Positions 17,394-26,540 of a stretch of DNA of 64,000 nt are shown in pieces. Both the position numbers and the translations under genes were made by a program. The stretch lies in contig NZ_CP121659.1 of the NCBI RefSeq assembly GCF_029714365.1, positions 806,001 to 870,000 on the forward strand. The letters run 5' to 3'. The notes under the pieces are model-generated. The model did not search any database and had not been told where the DNA came from. It worked only from the letters and a program-made list of their open reading frames with translations. The DNA is from Sinorhizobium terangae. GTDB taxonomy: Bacteria > Pseudomonadota > Alphaproteobacteria > Rhizobiales > Rhizobiaceae. Numbering within the stretch: the stretch's first letter is position 1; the number at the start of each line of letters is the position of its first letter.

Positions 17394-19742
17394 TCAGTAG
17401 AAGTCCAGTTCGTCGAACGTGGTGTCACCGACGTTGATGTCGCCAAGCGTGCGGAAGCTGATGCGAGCGCCGATCGACCAGTCGTTCGCGACCGAACTGT
17501 CGGTATCGCGCTCCTGCGTGTAGACAATCGAGAACAACGTATCCTGATCGTCATAGGTGATGCCGAAGCCATTGCGGGAAATGACATCATTGTTGATGTC
17601 ATAGGTCAATGCTCCGAACACCGACCAGTAATCCTGGAATCGGTAGGCAGCGGCCGTCTGGATCTCGTCCTGGTCGGAGGGCGAGCCATAGGTCGGCTGT
17701 GCTTCGATCCGCGTATAGGTCAGGGCCGCCTGCCAATTCAGGCCAAGATAGCCGACCGTGGCGTCGGCGCGGCGCAGGGCAAAGTCGTCCTCGTCCAGTC
17801 GCCCGGAGAGACTTGCCATCAGGCCGTAGGGCGCGTCGATGCCGACCATCGCCACATAGTCCGAACTCTTGGTTTCCAGTCCCGAATCCGCTCCGACCTT
17901 GACGAGATCGTCGGTTGCGAAGGAGTTGAGCCCGCCGAGGTGGAACGACTGGCCGGCGATGGCGCGCAAGCCGTAACCATTGTCGAAGCTTCCGGTATAG
18001 CGGATGCCGAGGTTGGCGCGCGTTCCGCCTTCGATACGGTCGAAGCCGGAGAACTTGTCGCGATCAAAAAGGTTGGTCGCATCGAAGACGAAGCTCTGTG
18101 CGTCTTCGTTGGGGAGCCCGCCGGCATGCTGTTCGTCCGGCCGGACATAGATCTGCCCGATCGGCTCCAGCACGTGGCTGCTGTTCTCACCGGCAAAGAG
18201 GATCGGGTAGCGTGCCTCCAAGCCTGCGGTCAGCATGCGCCGCGTTACCGCGTCGCTATTCGTGTAGTCGCCGGTGTAAGCGGGGCCCGGGTTATCCATG
18301 TTGAGGCCCAAGGCATCGCCGCGTGCCGCGAGCAATGGTGTCAATACGAGACCGCCGGGCGCAATGAATGTCCGCTTCCATTCGAGGTCCGCGCTCAGAC
18401 GGTGCGTGGTGCCTTCAAGGCCGCGGAAGCGCTCGACGCCGAGAACGTTAATGCTGTCCAGTCGGTTGCGTTTGATGTTCGTGAGGTTCACGTCTGCGCT
18501 GAGCTCGCCGCCCAGGACGGATTCCGGCGCGAAGTAGGAGTAGTCGAGGACCTGAGCCGCAGGCTGCTGATTTTCCTCGAGGCTGTTGGGGTCGGCGTCC
18601 TGGATGTCGAAATAGAAGGCGCGCAGGTCGAAGTAGTTGCGCTTGCCGAGGCCGGTCAGGTAGGCCTGATTGGTGTAGGTCGTGCCGTCGAAGCTCTCCA
18701 GATCATAGGTCTTGGCAAAGTTGGCGTCCGATTGGACGAGAACGTTCCAGCCAAATGACCAGCGCGGATTGATCTCGAATTCACCCTTCGACGCCACCAT
18801 CCCGCGGTTGGTCTCCTGGGCATCGACGGTATCGGGCGTGAATTTGCCTCTGTCGAGCTGGCTGATGCCGGCTACGTTCAGCGTGTGCAAGCCATTATGG
18901 AAGGACTGACGGAATTCGCCCTCGAGCAGGAAGCCTTGCCGCGTCAGCCCCGTTGCTGTGACGGTTGCATCCATATAGGGCGAGATCGCCCAGTAGTAAG
19001 GGACGCCCACACCGGCGCCAAGTTTCTGCGTATAGCGGAACTTCGGGAACAGAAACCCGCTCTTGCGCTTGACCGTGTGGTCCGGGATTTCCATTACCGG
19101 AATATAGGCGATCGGTTTGCCGAAAAGCTCGAAATAGGCGTGTTCAAGCCGAATCGTGTGCGTCCTGCCATTCTGGATCACACGCTCCGCCTTGATGTGC
19201 CATAGCGAACGGTGCTCCGGCTTGATATTGCAGGGCGTGCAAGCGGTATAGACGGCCTTGTTGAGGATGAACTCCTCGCCGTTGCGGCGCTCACCGGACT
19301 CGGCCGCCAGCCGCGTCAAATCGGTCGTCTCGATCCGCAGGGCCTGGACGAAACCGTTGCCGAAGTCGTCGGTGACATCCATCTTGTCGGCGTAGACAAC
19401 ATTGCCGTCCGGTTCGGTCAGCTGGATCTCGCCGGTCGCGATGATTCGCCCCGACTTCTGGTCGTAAACGACTTGACGGGCGACCATTCTGTAGCCGCCG
19501 TACGCGATCTGAACACTACCGCGCGCAGTGACGGTTTCCGCGTCGCGATTGTAGATGAGCTCATTGGCGGACAGCAGCAGCTTTGCGTCAGCCGGGATGT
19601 TCGGCTGCAGCGAATCGATTCGTGCCGATGTGTCCTGCGCCAGGGCAGGCGCATTCATTCCCATGGCAAGTGTATGCAATGCCACGCCTGAAAGCAGGGC
19701 AGCATTGATCAGCTTCGTGCGTTTGCGGTTGCCTGCCGCCAC
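17394..19742 (-). CDS. lptD: LPS-assembly outer-membrane protein LptD
   Basis: Outer-membrane beta-barrel that inserts LPS into the outer leaflet with LptE. 782 aa: signal peptide (about residues 1-36, ending PALAQ), a periplasmic OstA/beta-jellyroll domain (about 50-170, with SANELIYNRDAETVTARG), a CTPC pair near residue 190 likely taking part in the inter-domain disulfides, then a barrel with alternating aromatic strands to the C-terminal aromatic Y. It starts at GTG, sharing one base with the lptG TAG stop, so translation is coupled to lptG. Confidence 0.95.
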   Translation of the reverse strand: MAAGNRKRTKLINAALLSGVALHTLAMGMNAPALAQDTSARIDSLQPNIPADAKLLLSANELIYNRDAETVTARGSVQIAYGGYRMVARQVVYDQKSGRIIATGEIQLTEPDGNVVYADKMDVTDDFGNGFVQALRIETTDLTRLAAESGERRNGEEFILNKAVYTACTPCNIKPEHRSLWHIKAERVIQNGRTHTIRLEHAYFELFGKPIAYIPVMEIPDHTVKRKSGFLFPKFRYTQKLGAGVGVPYYWAISPYMDATVTATGLTRQGFLLEGEFRQSFHNGLHTLNVAGISQLDRGKFTPDTVDAQETNRGMVASKGEFEINPRWSFGWNVLVQSDANFAKTYDLESFDGTTYTNQAYLTGLGKRNYFDLRAFYFDIQDADPNSLEENQQPAAQVLDYSYFAPESVLGGELSADVNLTNIKRNRLDSINVLGVERFRGLEGTTHRLSADLEWKRTFIAPGGLVLTPLLAARGDALGLNMDNPGPAYTGDYTNSDAVTRRMLTAGLEARYPILFAGENSSHVLEPIGQIYVRPDEQHAGGLPNEDAQSFVFDATNLFDRDKFSGFDRIEGGTRANLGIRYTGSFDNGYGLRAIAGQSFHLGGLNSFATDDLVKVGADSGLETKSSDYVAMVGIDAPYGLMASLSGRLDEDDFALRRADATVGYLGLNWQAALTYTRIEAQPTYGSPSDQDEIQTAAAYRFQDYWSVFGALTYDINNDVISRNGFGITYDDQDTLFSIVYTQERDTDSSVANDWSIGARISFRTLGDINVGDTTFDELDFY

Positions 19743-20824
19743 TAGCCATCCTCCTGATGTAGTAGAATCGTCGAGCCCAGCGCCATCGCTACAACAACTG
19801 GCAACCAGGCTGCAACGAACGGAGGCACAATACCGCTGCTCCCGAATGCTTTGACAAGCACGGTGACGACATAAAGCACGAAGCCCGAGAGGATTCCACC
19901 GAGAATTACGGAGCGTGATTGGTTAAACCTGCTAAATTTCAAAGAGACGCATGCCGCGATCAGAGTCATCGCCACAAGCAGCAACGGCAGAGCGAGCAGC
20001 GAGTGGAATTGCGTCTCCATGGCGTTGGTGGAAAAGCCGAAGGATCGCGCTACGTCGATCTTCCGTGGAAGCTCAAAAAACTGAATGGAATCAGCCTTTG
20101 CCAAGCGCTCCTGAACGAATTCCGCCTTTAGGTTGGTGGGAAGCTGTGCCGTTTCCTGACGACGCGGCAGCTTTCCGCCGCCGGTTTCCGTCACGTCGTT
20201 AAGTAACCAGTAACCATCTTCGAGCTTCGCGGACTTCGCGTCCTGCCTCTTGATGATCGTACCCTGTGGATCAAAGTGGATGACGGTGACGTTGATAAGC
20301 TCCGTTCCGCCGTTCTGAACGGAGCGCGCTCCGATGATCGTGTCTGTGCCGTCGTAGATCTGGCGGAGCCAGGGAATCGAATTTGCTTGGGCGGAACGGG
20401 ACGAGCCCCACTCGGCTTCGAGCGCCTCGGCTTTCTTCGTCCCCCAGGCTGCAAGCGGGTTGAGCACAGCCACGGCGAGCAGGCCGAAAAGAAACGCCCC
20501 GAGCACGAAGGGTCGAAGGAACTGCCAGACGGAAATGCCGGCTGCCCGCGTGACGACCAATTCATAGCGGCGGTTCAGCGAGATCAATGCTGCCATCGCC
20601 GCAAAGAGCGCGATGAAGGGGACTGTCTGCTGCATGATCGTCGGGATGCGAAACGTCGTCATCAGCAGCGCGCCGCTCACCGTGTAGTGGGGGAGTGCTG
20701 ACATGCGGCTGGCAAGTTCGCTGAAATCGATGATGAAGATCAGCGCGAAGATCCCGACGAGGAACCAGAAGGTCGTGATCGTGTAGCGCTTGAAGAAATA
20801 GCGTCCGAGCGTGTTGAGCATCAT
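19742..20824 (-). CDS. lptG: LPS export ABC transporter permease LptG
   Basis: YjgP/YjgQ-family inner-membrane subunit of the LptB2FG extractor. 360 aa with three N-terminal TMs, a periplasmic beta-jellyroll of about 150 residues, and three C-terminal TMs. The start overlaps the lptF stop by 4 bp (ATGA). Assigned LptG rather than LptF because it is second in the pair and directly precedes lptD, the common alphaproteobacterial order. Confidence 0.92.
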   Translation of the reverse strand: MMLNTLGRYFFKRYTITTFWFLVGIFALIFIIDFSELASRMSALPHYTVSGALLMTTFRIPTIMQQTVPFIALFAAMAALISLNRRYELVVTRAAGISVWQFLRPFVLGAFLFGLLAVAVLNPLAAWGTKKAEALEAEWGSSRSAQANSIPWLRQIYDGTDTIIGARSVQNGGTELINVTVIHFDPQGTIIKRQDAKSAKLEDGYWLLNDVTETGGGKLPRRQETAQLPTNLKAEFVQERLAKADSIQFFELPRKIDVARSFGFSTNAMETQFHSLLALPLLLVAMTLIAACVSLKFSRFNQSRSVILGGILSGFVLYVVTVLVKAFGSSGIVPPFVAAWLPVVVAMALGSTILLHQEDG

Positions 20825-21993
20825 GAGGCCTGCTCCCCGTCAGCGCCCGCCGGCCGCATGAAGCGTAGCCGTATCATGAGTTCGGAGAGTTTTTCCCGCC
20901 ATGTCATCGGTATGTCGAGCCGGTGATTGCTGACCAACTGATGGATCGCAAGTGCGCCGGCTGCCAGCGGAACAAAATACATGAGCGGAATGAACCAGAA
21001 AGACTCCTCGGCGCTGTTGGCCGCATAGAACGTCATCCATCGGATCACAAGCGCCGCTCCGAGCGCGCTGATCATCGGGTGCACGCGCGCTTCGCGGTGA
21101 GAGCGCGCATCGCTGCTGAAGACGAGTGCAATGAGGCCGAACAGCAGCGGGTAGGTCCATTCGGTGAAACGTTTATGGAGCTCCGCCGTAAAGGCTAGCG
21201 GCGCCCGCTTGTAGGCCGGGTCGTTCGGATCGGGGTTGAGCAGATAGAAAAGGTCGCGATCCTTCGCGCGGATGTTGGCCTCGCCCACTGCCTTGGTCAT
21301 GTCGGTCAGGTCGAAGGCATAGGAGTCGAACTTGATGACGGAGACGCCACCATCCGGCAGCTTGCGGTGGACCTCGCCATCCTTCATCACCAGAGCCGAG
21401 CTTTCCTCGTCCACGGCGCCCTCGCGAGCATAATAGACGAGCTCGAAATTCGGATTGCGCGAATCGGCAACGAAGATGCCTTGCAGCACGCCTCCGCTGC
21501 GGCGGGCGCCGACCTGGACATAAAGCCCATCGGTGATCTTGCGGAAGGCGCTCTCCTGGACCACGGCGGAGAGAAGGTCGGCATGCGCCGTCGCGATCAT
21601 CCGGCGCACGGCGACACGTGAATAGGGCTCGACGAAATTGTCGATCGTGAAGGACAGCACGCTTAATCCCGCGGCGAGATAGATGACCGGCCGGATGATC
21701 GACATGCGGGAGCTGCCGGCTGCATTCAGCACCGTCAGCTCCGAATCGGTATTCATTGCGCTTAGCGTCTGCGTCACGCCGATCACGAGCGCGAACGGGA
21801 GTATGATCGGAACGACCGACGGCAGAATCAGCGTCGCAAGTTTCAGGAAGGCGAAGATCGACTGGCCGCTATCGGTGACCAGGTTCACGTTCGTGAGGGC
21901 CTGAGTCGTCCAGACGATACCCATCAACGGCAGGAGCGTTGCGAGGAACATGGTCGCGGCGCGTCGGAAGATGTAGCGTTCAACCAGCTTCAT
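20821..21993 (-). CDS. lptF: LPS export ABC transporter permease LptF
   Basis: First gene of the LPS-transport cluster. 390 aa, YjgP/YjgQ architecture: N-terminal MKLVERYIFRRAATMFLATLL, TMs around residues 15-35, 50-75 and 100-120, a periplasmic domain, then three TMs near the C terminus. Pairs with LptG. LptB, LptC and LptA are not in the window, as usual for rhizobia, where they lie elsewhere. Confidence 0.92.
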   Translation of the reverse strand: MKLVERYIFRRAATMFLATLLPLMGIVWTTQALTNVNLVTDSGQSIFAFLKLATLILPSVVPIILPFALVIGVTQTLSAMNTDSELTVLNAAGSSRMSIIRPVIYLAAGLSVLSFTIDNFVEPYSRVAVRRMIATAHADLLSAVVQESAFRKITDGLYVQVGARRSGGVLQGIFVADSRNPNFELVYYAREGAVDEESSALVMKDGEVHRKLPDGGVSVIKFDSYAFDLTDMTKAVGEANIRAKDRDLFYLLNPDPNDPAYKRAPLAFTAELHKRFTEWTYPLLFGLIALVFSSDARSHREARVHPMISALGAALVIRWMTFYAANSAEESFWFIPLMYFVPLAAGALAIHQLVSNHRLDIPMTWREKLSELMIRLRFMRPAGADGEQAS

Positions 21994-22303
21994 GTCCGTA
22001 TCCGGTCCAAATCCTGCTCAAGTCTTTCATCCGCGTTCCCGAGCTTGCTCAATGCTCACTCACGACCGACCGGGTCTCCGCCGATTGTGCCCAGGAATCC
22101 GATTCTCGAACAACAGGGATAATATAAGGCGAACAACTGCGGTTAACTGCATGTAAACACGTGTGGGCATCTTGCCAAGCGGCTGAAAAGCGAGAAGGGT
22201 GCGCGCCACAGCTTTGACGGTGGCCGGCGTCGCGAATGTTTGTCACTGTAACCGTCCGGTAACAGAGCGGGCGGATCCAATCAGAAATGCCCGGAGTTGT
22301 TAA
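21994..22303. other. Divergent promoter region lptF / pepA
   Basis: 310 bp that must carry both promoters. A TTAA-N7-TAAA sequence begins at 22143 (one mismatch to a CtrA-type site) but alone it is not convincing. A direct repeat-like GTAACCGTCCGGTAAC palindrome lies around 22247-22262. No assigned function. Confidence 0.5.
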
Positions 22304-23797
22304 ATGCCGATGAAATTCGAATTCGCTTTCAGTAAGTCCCACCGCCCCGCTGGTGGCCTTGCGGTTCTTCTTCAGGTCGCCGGCGCCAAGGAAGCGGCCG
22401 GTGCGGCAGTCGCCGATCCGGAAGGCGTTTTACCGAAAGCGGCCAAGATCGGCAAGTTCACGGGCAAAGCGCTCTCGACACTCGACATCGTCGCTCCTCA
22501 TGGATCGTCGGCCGATCGGATTCTCCTTCTCGGGCTCGGCGATCCTTCCGCGCTGACGAATCATGATTGGCTGAAGGCCGGCGGCGCGGTTGCAGCGAAG
22601 CTGCGTTCCGCCGAAAAAGTCACTGTCTTTCTCGATGCTCCCGGTGTCGAAGTCACTGGCAAGGCTGCCGCCGACTTCGCTCTTGGCATGGAGATGAATG
22701 CCTACTCCTTCGACAGCTACAAGACCAAGAAATCCGACGACGAGCCAAAATCTCAGCAGAAACCGGTTAAGGTCACGATCGTCACCGGTACGGTGATCGC
22801 CGCCAAGAAGGCGTTCGCCGTCGCTCAGGCAGTCGGCGAAGGCGTTTTTCTCGCGCGCGATCTCGTCAACGAGCCGGCCAACGTGCTCGGGCCGGTGGAA
22901 TTCGCCGCCAAGGCGAAGGAACTGGAAAAGCTTGGCGTGGAAGTGGAGGTCCTCACCGAGCGGGAGATGAAGAAGCTTGGAATGGGCGCACTGCTCGGCG
23001 TTGCCCAGGGCTCTTCCAGGCCGCCGCGCCTCGTCGTCATGCAGTGGAAAGGCGGAAAGGCGAAAGAAAAACCCATCGCCTTTGTCGGCAAGGGCGTCGT
23101 TTTCGACACGGGCGGCATCTCGATCAAGCCCGCGTCCGGCATGGAGGAGATGAAAGGCGACATGGGCGGCGCCGCGGCGGTCACCGGCCTGATGCATGTG
23201 CTCGCCGCGCGGCAGGCAAACGTCAACGCAGTCGGTATCATTGGGCTCGTCGAAAACATGCCGGACGGCAGCGCCCAGCGGCCGGGTGATATCGTTACCT
23301 CGATGTCCGGGCAGACGATCGAGGTGATCAACACGGATGCCGAGGGCCGGCTCGTGCTGTGCGATGCGCTCTGGTACTGCAATGATCGCTTCAAGCCGCA
23401 GGCGATGATCGATCTCGCGACGCTTACGGGCGCGATCATGGTGGCACTCAGCAGCCACTATGCGGGTCTGTTCTCGAACGATGATCGCCTGGCCGAACGG
23501 TTGCTCGCAGCCGGAACCGCGACGCAGGAGCGCCTCTGGCGGATGCCGCTCGGCAAGGAATACGACAAGATGATCGACAGCAAGTTCGCCGACATGAAGA
23601 ACACGGGCGGGCGCCACGGCGGTTCGGTGACGGCTGCCCAGTTTCTGAAGCGCTTCGTCAAGGATACGCCCTGGGCACATCTCGACATCGCCGGAACGGC
23701 CATGGGCTCGCCGACCGACGAGATCAACCAGTCCTGGGGATCCGGTTTCGGCGTGCGCCTTCTCGACGAACTGGTCCGCACGAGCTACGAAGCCTGA
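22304..23797 (+). CDS. pepA: Leucyl aminopeptidase (M17 family)
   Basis: Cytosolic dizinc aminopeptidase that removes N-terminal residues in peptide turnover. The C-terminal catalytic domain has the two signatures: [16 protein letters not shown] and [10 protein letters not shown], with the metal-ligating Lys/Asp/Glu set. 497 aa, standard. Transcribed away from lptF; holC follows 33 bp downstream, the same pairing as pepA-holC in E. coli. Confidence 0.97.
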   Translation: MPMKFEFAFSKSHRPAGGLAVLLQVAGAKEAAGAAVADPEGVLPKAAKIGKFTGKALSTLDIVAPHGSSADRILLLGLGDPSALTNHDWLKAGGAVAAKLRSAEKVTVFLDAPGVEVTGKAAADFALGMEMNAYSFDSYKTKKSDDEPKSQQKPVKVTIVTGTVIAAKKAFAVAQAVGEGVFLARDLVNEPANVLGPVEFAAKAKELEKLGVEVEVLTEREMKKLGMGALLGVAQGSSRPPRLVVMQWKGGKAKEKPIAFVGKGVVFDTGGISIKPASGMEEMKGDMGGAAAVTGLMHVLAARQANVNAVGIIGLVENMPDGSAQRPGDIVTSMSGQTIEVINTDAEGRLVLCDALWYCNDRFKPQAMIDLATLTGAIMVALSSHYAGLFSNDDRLAERLLAAGTATQERLWRMPLGKEYDKMIDSKFADMKNTGGRHGGSVTAAQFLKRFVKDTPWAHLDIAGTAMGSPTDEINQSWGSGFGVRLLDELVRTSYEA

Positions 23798-23830
23798 TTG
23801 CTTCACAGCGGGGGTTCGGGAGCGATCGGC

Positions 23831-24280
23831 ATGACCGAGATCCTTTTCTACCACCTGACGGAATCGAAACTCGAGGATGCGCTGCCGCCGCTGCTTGACA
23901 AGAGCATCGAGCGCGGATGGCGGGTGGTGGTGCAAACCGTTGATGCGGAGCGCCGCGACGTGCTGGACACGCACCTTTGGGTCTATCGCGACGACAGTTT
24001 TCTACCGCATGGTACTGACGCAGGCGACTTCGCGGCAGATCAGCCGATCCTGATTGTTGCCAATGAAAGCAACCAGAATGCCGCAACGGTACGCTTCCTG
24101 GTTGACGGCGCGGAGCCGCCGCCGGTCTCGGATTACGAACGAGTAGTCTTCATGTTCGACGGCTACGACCAGCAGCAGCTCGAGGCAGCACGCGCCCAAT
24201 GGCGGCGGCTCAAGGGGGAGGGACATAACCTCACCTACTGGCAACAGAACAGAGATGGGCGGTGGGAGAAGAAGGCCTGA
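23831..24280 (+). CDS. holC: DNA polymerase III chi subunit
   Basis: 149-aa accessory clamp-loader subunit that with psi links the replisome to SSB. The start MTEILFYHLTESKLEDALPPLL matches the family N terminus; ATG at 23831 is chosen over an upstream in-frame start because the extension lacks family resemblance and GGGAG is near. The C-terminal half has the conserved FDGYDQQQLEAARAQWRRLK helix. The position after pepA is the usual one. Confidence 0.93.
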   Translation: MTEILFYHLTESKLEDALPPLLDKSIERGWRVVVQTVDAERRDVLDTHLWVYRDDSFLPHGTDAGDFAADQPILIVANESNQNAATVRFLVDGAEPPPVSDYERVVFMFDGYDQQQLEAARAQWRRLKGEGHNLTYWQQNRDGRWEKKA

Positions 24281-24310
24281 GCCATCCTCACATCAATTGA
24301 AGGTACAATA

Positions 24311-24445
24311 TCACCCCTCCCGCAAGGGTGAGGGGCTTGGTGCCTGCCGCACCGTTGCGTCCTCTTCAACTTCGAGACTGGCGCAAACGGTGAGATAGGG
24401 AGGAGAGGGTGCGGCTCTGCGAGCCCCTCCCCTTGTGGGGAGGGG
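24311..24445. repeat. Mosaic GC-rich intergenic repeat after holC
   Basis: The holC/gal intergenic carries several inverted repeats: TCACCC/GGGTGA (24311-24331) and a perfect 9-bp stem CCCCTCCCC with loop TTGT (24424-24445), followed by a further GGGGAGGGG unit. The CCCCTCCCC/GGGGAGGGG style is common in rhizobial intergenic repeats. Placed between convergent genes, it may also terminate both. Confidence 0.5.
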
Positions 24446-24504
24446 TTGGGGAGGGGCCAACTCACGATTGGGCGTGAATTCACGCTCACACTCGCCACAT
24501 CATC

Positions 24505-25431
24505 CTAGTCGTGGAACGCTTCCACGAACTTGCGGCGGCCGAGCATGAAGGCGTCGGCGACGTGACGCAGAGGTGCCAGATCGACGTCGGATTTGCCGGC
24601 CTTGATGAGTTCGGCAAAGCGCCGGTACAGCATAGGATATTCCTGCTCGGGCTCCTCATGCACGAGGTTGCCGTCGACGGCCAGTTTGGCGCCTCCTTCG
24701 GAGAGAACCATCTCGCCGGCATCGGTTTCCGCGACGATATCCCAGCTCTGCTTGCCGGTCTGGCGCCAGTCGAATTCCGCCGAAACGCTGAGCTTGCCCG
24801 CGTCGCTGAAAGCGATCGTCGCGGCAATCGGCGCGTCGCGGTTCTCCGGAAACTCGAGCGTTGCCGAGGTGATGAAGATTGGGCGGGGCAGGATATGGGT
24901 GATGATCGAGAGCGCGTTGATGCCCGGGTCGAAGACGCCGAGGCCGCCGGCTGCCCAGATCCATTCCTGATTCGGGTGCCAGTGGCGGACATCTTCCTTC
25001 CAGATGATCTTGACGCTGCGGATCGCGGTCGACGCAAGGAACGCCTTTGCGGCTTCGACCGCCGGCGCATAGCGCGAATGCCAGCTTGCAAAGAGCGAAA
25101 CGCCCTTTGCTACCGCCAACGCCTCGAGATCGGCAACCTCGCTCAAGGTCGCGCCCGGGGGCTTTTCGAGGAAGACGTGCTTGCCGGCCTGGAGCGCCAC
25201 GTGTGCCGCCTCATAGCGGTATTGCGGCGGCATGCACAGCGAGACGGCGTCGATTGCCGGCACTGCCTCCAGCATGGCCTCGATGGACTTGAAATTGTCG
25301 ATGCCGTCGACCGTTCCGTGGCGGCTTGCCGCCGCGATCAGCCGGTAGTCGGCGTTCCTTGAAATGGCCGGCAGGTGCTGATCGCGCACGATCTTGCCGA
25401 CGCCGACAATCGCAATTTGAATGGGGGTCAT
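24505..25431 (-). CDS. gal: D-galactose 1-dehydrogenase-like Gfo/Idh/MocA oxidoreductase
   Basis: NAD(P)-dependent oxidoreductase of 308 aa. Rossmann motif AIVGVGKIVRDQHLPAI at residues 7-23, the family EKPPGATL motif near residue 93, and a C-terminal alpha/beta substrate domain. The pattern GKI-x-QDQHxPAI ... EKPPxATL is that of Pseudomonas galactose dehydrogenase, the first step of the De Ley-Doudoroff galactose pathway, present in rhizobia. Substrate could instead be L-arabinose or D-fucose, since such enzymes are promiscuous. Family call is firm, specificity moderate. Confidence 0.75.
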   Translation of the reverse strand: MTPIQIAIVGVGKIVRDQHLPAISRNADYRLIAAASRHGTVDGIDNFKSIEAMLEAVPAIDAVSLCMPPQYRYEAAHVALQAGKHVFLEKPPGATLSEVADLEALAVAKGVSLFASWHSRYAPAVEAAKAFLASTAIRSVKIIWKEDVRHWHPNQEWIWAAGGLGVFDPGINALSIITHILPRPIFITSATLEFPENRDAPIAATIAFSDAGKLSVSAEFDWRQTGKQSWDIVAETDAGEMVLSEGGAKLAVDGNLVHEEPEQEYPMLYRRFAELIKAGKSDVDLAPLRHVADAFMLGRRKFVEAFHD

Positions 25432-25631
25432 GGTGCTTCGCTCGGATTAGTATGATTTATTCTCGATCCTTGTAGCAGATTGAAGGCGGCGGGCAAGCGC
25501 GGTTCGGGCGTGCATCACGGTGTCACGCGGATTGCACAAGATATCGGCGTCCTTTGCCGCCGGCGAGGATAAACTGGCTGTTCGCCAGCAGACGGTATCG
25601 GTACCCTAAAGCGGGTTGTTGAGGATTTGCA

Positions 25632-26474
25632 ATGACACAAACCATTCGCCACGCAACGCGCGCCGAACTCGACACGATCATCGACTGGGCTGCGCGAGAG
25701 GGATGGAACCCCGGACTGGAGGATGCCAACGCTTTCTGGGCGGCAGACCCAGAAGGCTATTGGGTTTCTACCGAGGAAGACACGCTTGCTGCCGCGATCT
25801 CCCTCGTGCGTTACGGCACCGACTACGCGTTTCTTGGTTTTTACGTCGCTCACCCTGCGTATCGTGGCAGGGGCATTGGTCTGGCTCTGTGGAAGCGGGC
25901 GATTGCCGAAGCGGGCGAACGGACCATTGGGCTCGACGGTGTGGTGGCGCAGCAGGAGAACTATCGAAAATCGGGCTTCGTCCGGTCTCACGCGAATATC
26001 CGCTATGGCGGCGCTGTCGACGTGAAGGAGCCGCCGGGAACGAACCTGATCGACGCGGCGCCAATTCATGCGCCTGCCTTGATCGAGTATGATCGCGGTT
26101 TCAATCCGGCAAGCCGCGAGGCGTTTCTGCGTGAATGGACGAAGCAGTTGAAGACGCGCCGAAGCGTCGTGCTGCTCCGGGATGGAACGATCACCGGCTA
26201 TGGAACGCTGCGGGCCTGTCGCGAGGGGTTCAAGATCGGCCCGCTCTTCGCCGACACGGAGACCGGCGCCGATCTCATTTTTCGCAAACTTGCCGCAGAT
26301 GCCAAAGGCACTCAGATCTATCTCGACATCCCCGAGCCGAACGCGTCCGCCAAGGCACTCTGCGAACGGTACAACATGAAGCCGGTCTTCGAAACCGCCC
26401 GCATGTACCGCGGTCCGGCACCGGATCTTCCGCTGGGGCGGATCTACGGCATCACCACATTCGAGCTTGGTTGA
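25632..26474 (+). CDS. GNAT family N-acetyltransferase
   Basis: 280-aa acetyltransferase. The acetyl-CoA pyrophosphate loop is visible as HPAYRGRGIGLALW (residues 74-87). The N-terminal GNAT domain (about 1-140) is followed by a second domain (about 150-280) of the DUF1248/Acetyltransf_18 type, the architecture of YitH-like proteins. The acceptor is unknown. GNATs of this layout have no agreed substrate. It converges on the ABC-F gene with 66 bp between stops. Confidence 0.8.
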   Translation: MTQTIRHATRAELDTIIDWAAREGWNPGLEDANAFWAADPEGYWVSTEEDTLAAAISLVRYGTDYAFLGFYVAHPAYRGRGIGLALWKRAIAEAGERTIGLDGVVAQQENYRKSGFVRSHANIRYGGAVDVKEPPGTNLIDAAPIHAPALIEYDRGFNPASREAFLREWTKQLKTRRSVVLLRDGTITGYGTLRACREGFKIGPLFADTETGADLIFRKLAADAKGTQIYLDIPEPNASAKALCERYNMKPVFETARMYRGPAPDLPLGRIYGITTFELG

Positions 26475-26503
26475 TTACAGTATCGCCGTATTGCTGCATG
26501 GCT

Positions 26504-26527
26504 CCTCAAGTCGATTCCGCTTTGAGG
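26504..26527. other. Inverted repeat between convergent GNAT and ABC-F genes
   Basis: CCTCAA (26504-26509) and TTGAGG (26522-26527) form a 6-bp stem with a 12-nt loop in the only gap between two convergent genes. It may be a weak bidirectional terminator or the remnant of a rhizobial intergenic repeat. Confidence 0.3.
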
Positions 26528-26540
26528 AAATCGGAGCGGA

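Noticed and set aside
22143..22158. CtrA-like TTAA-N7-TAAA upstream of lptF/pepA
   Set aside because: One mismatch in a short AT-rich motif, no second site and no known link; too likely by chance.
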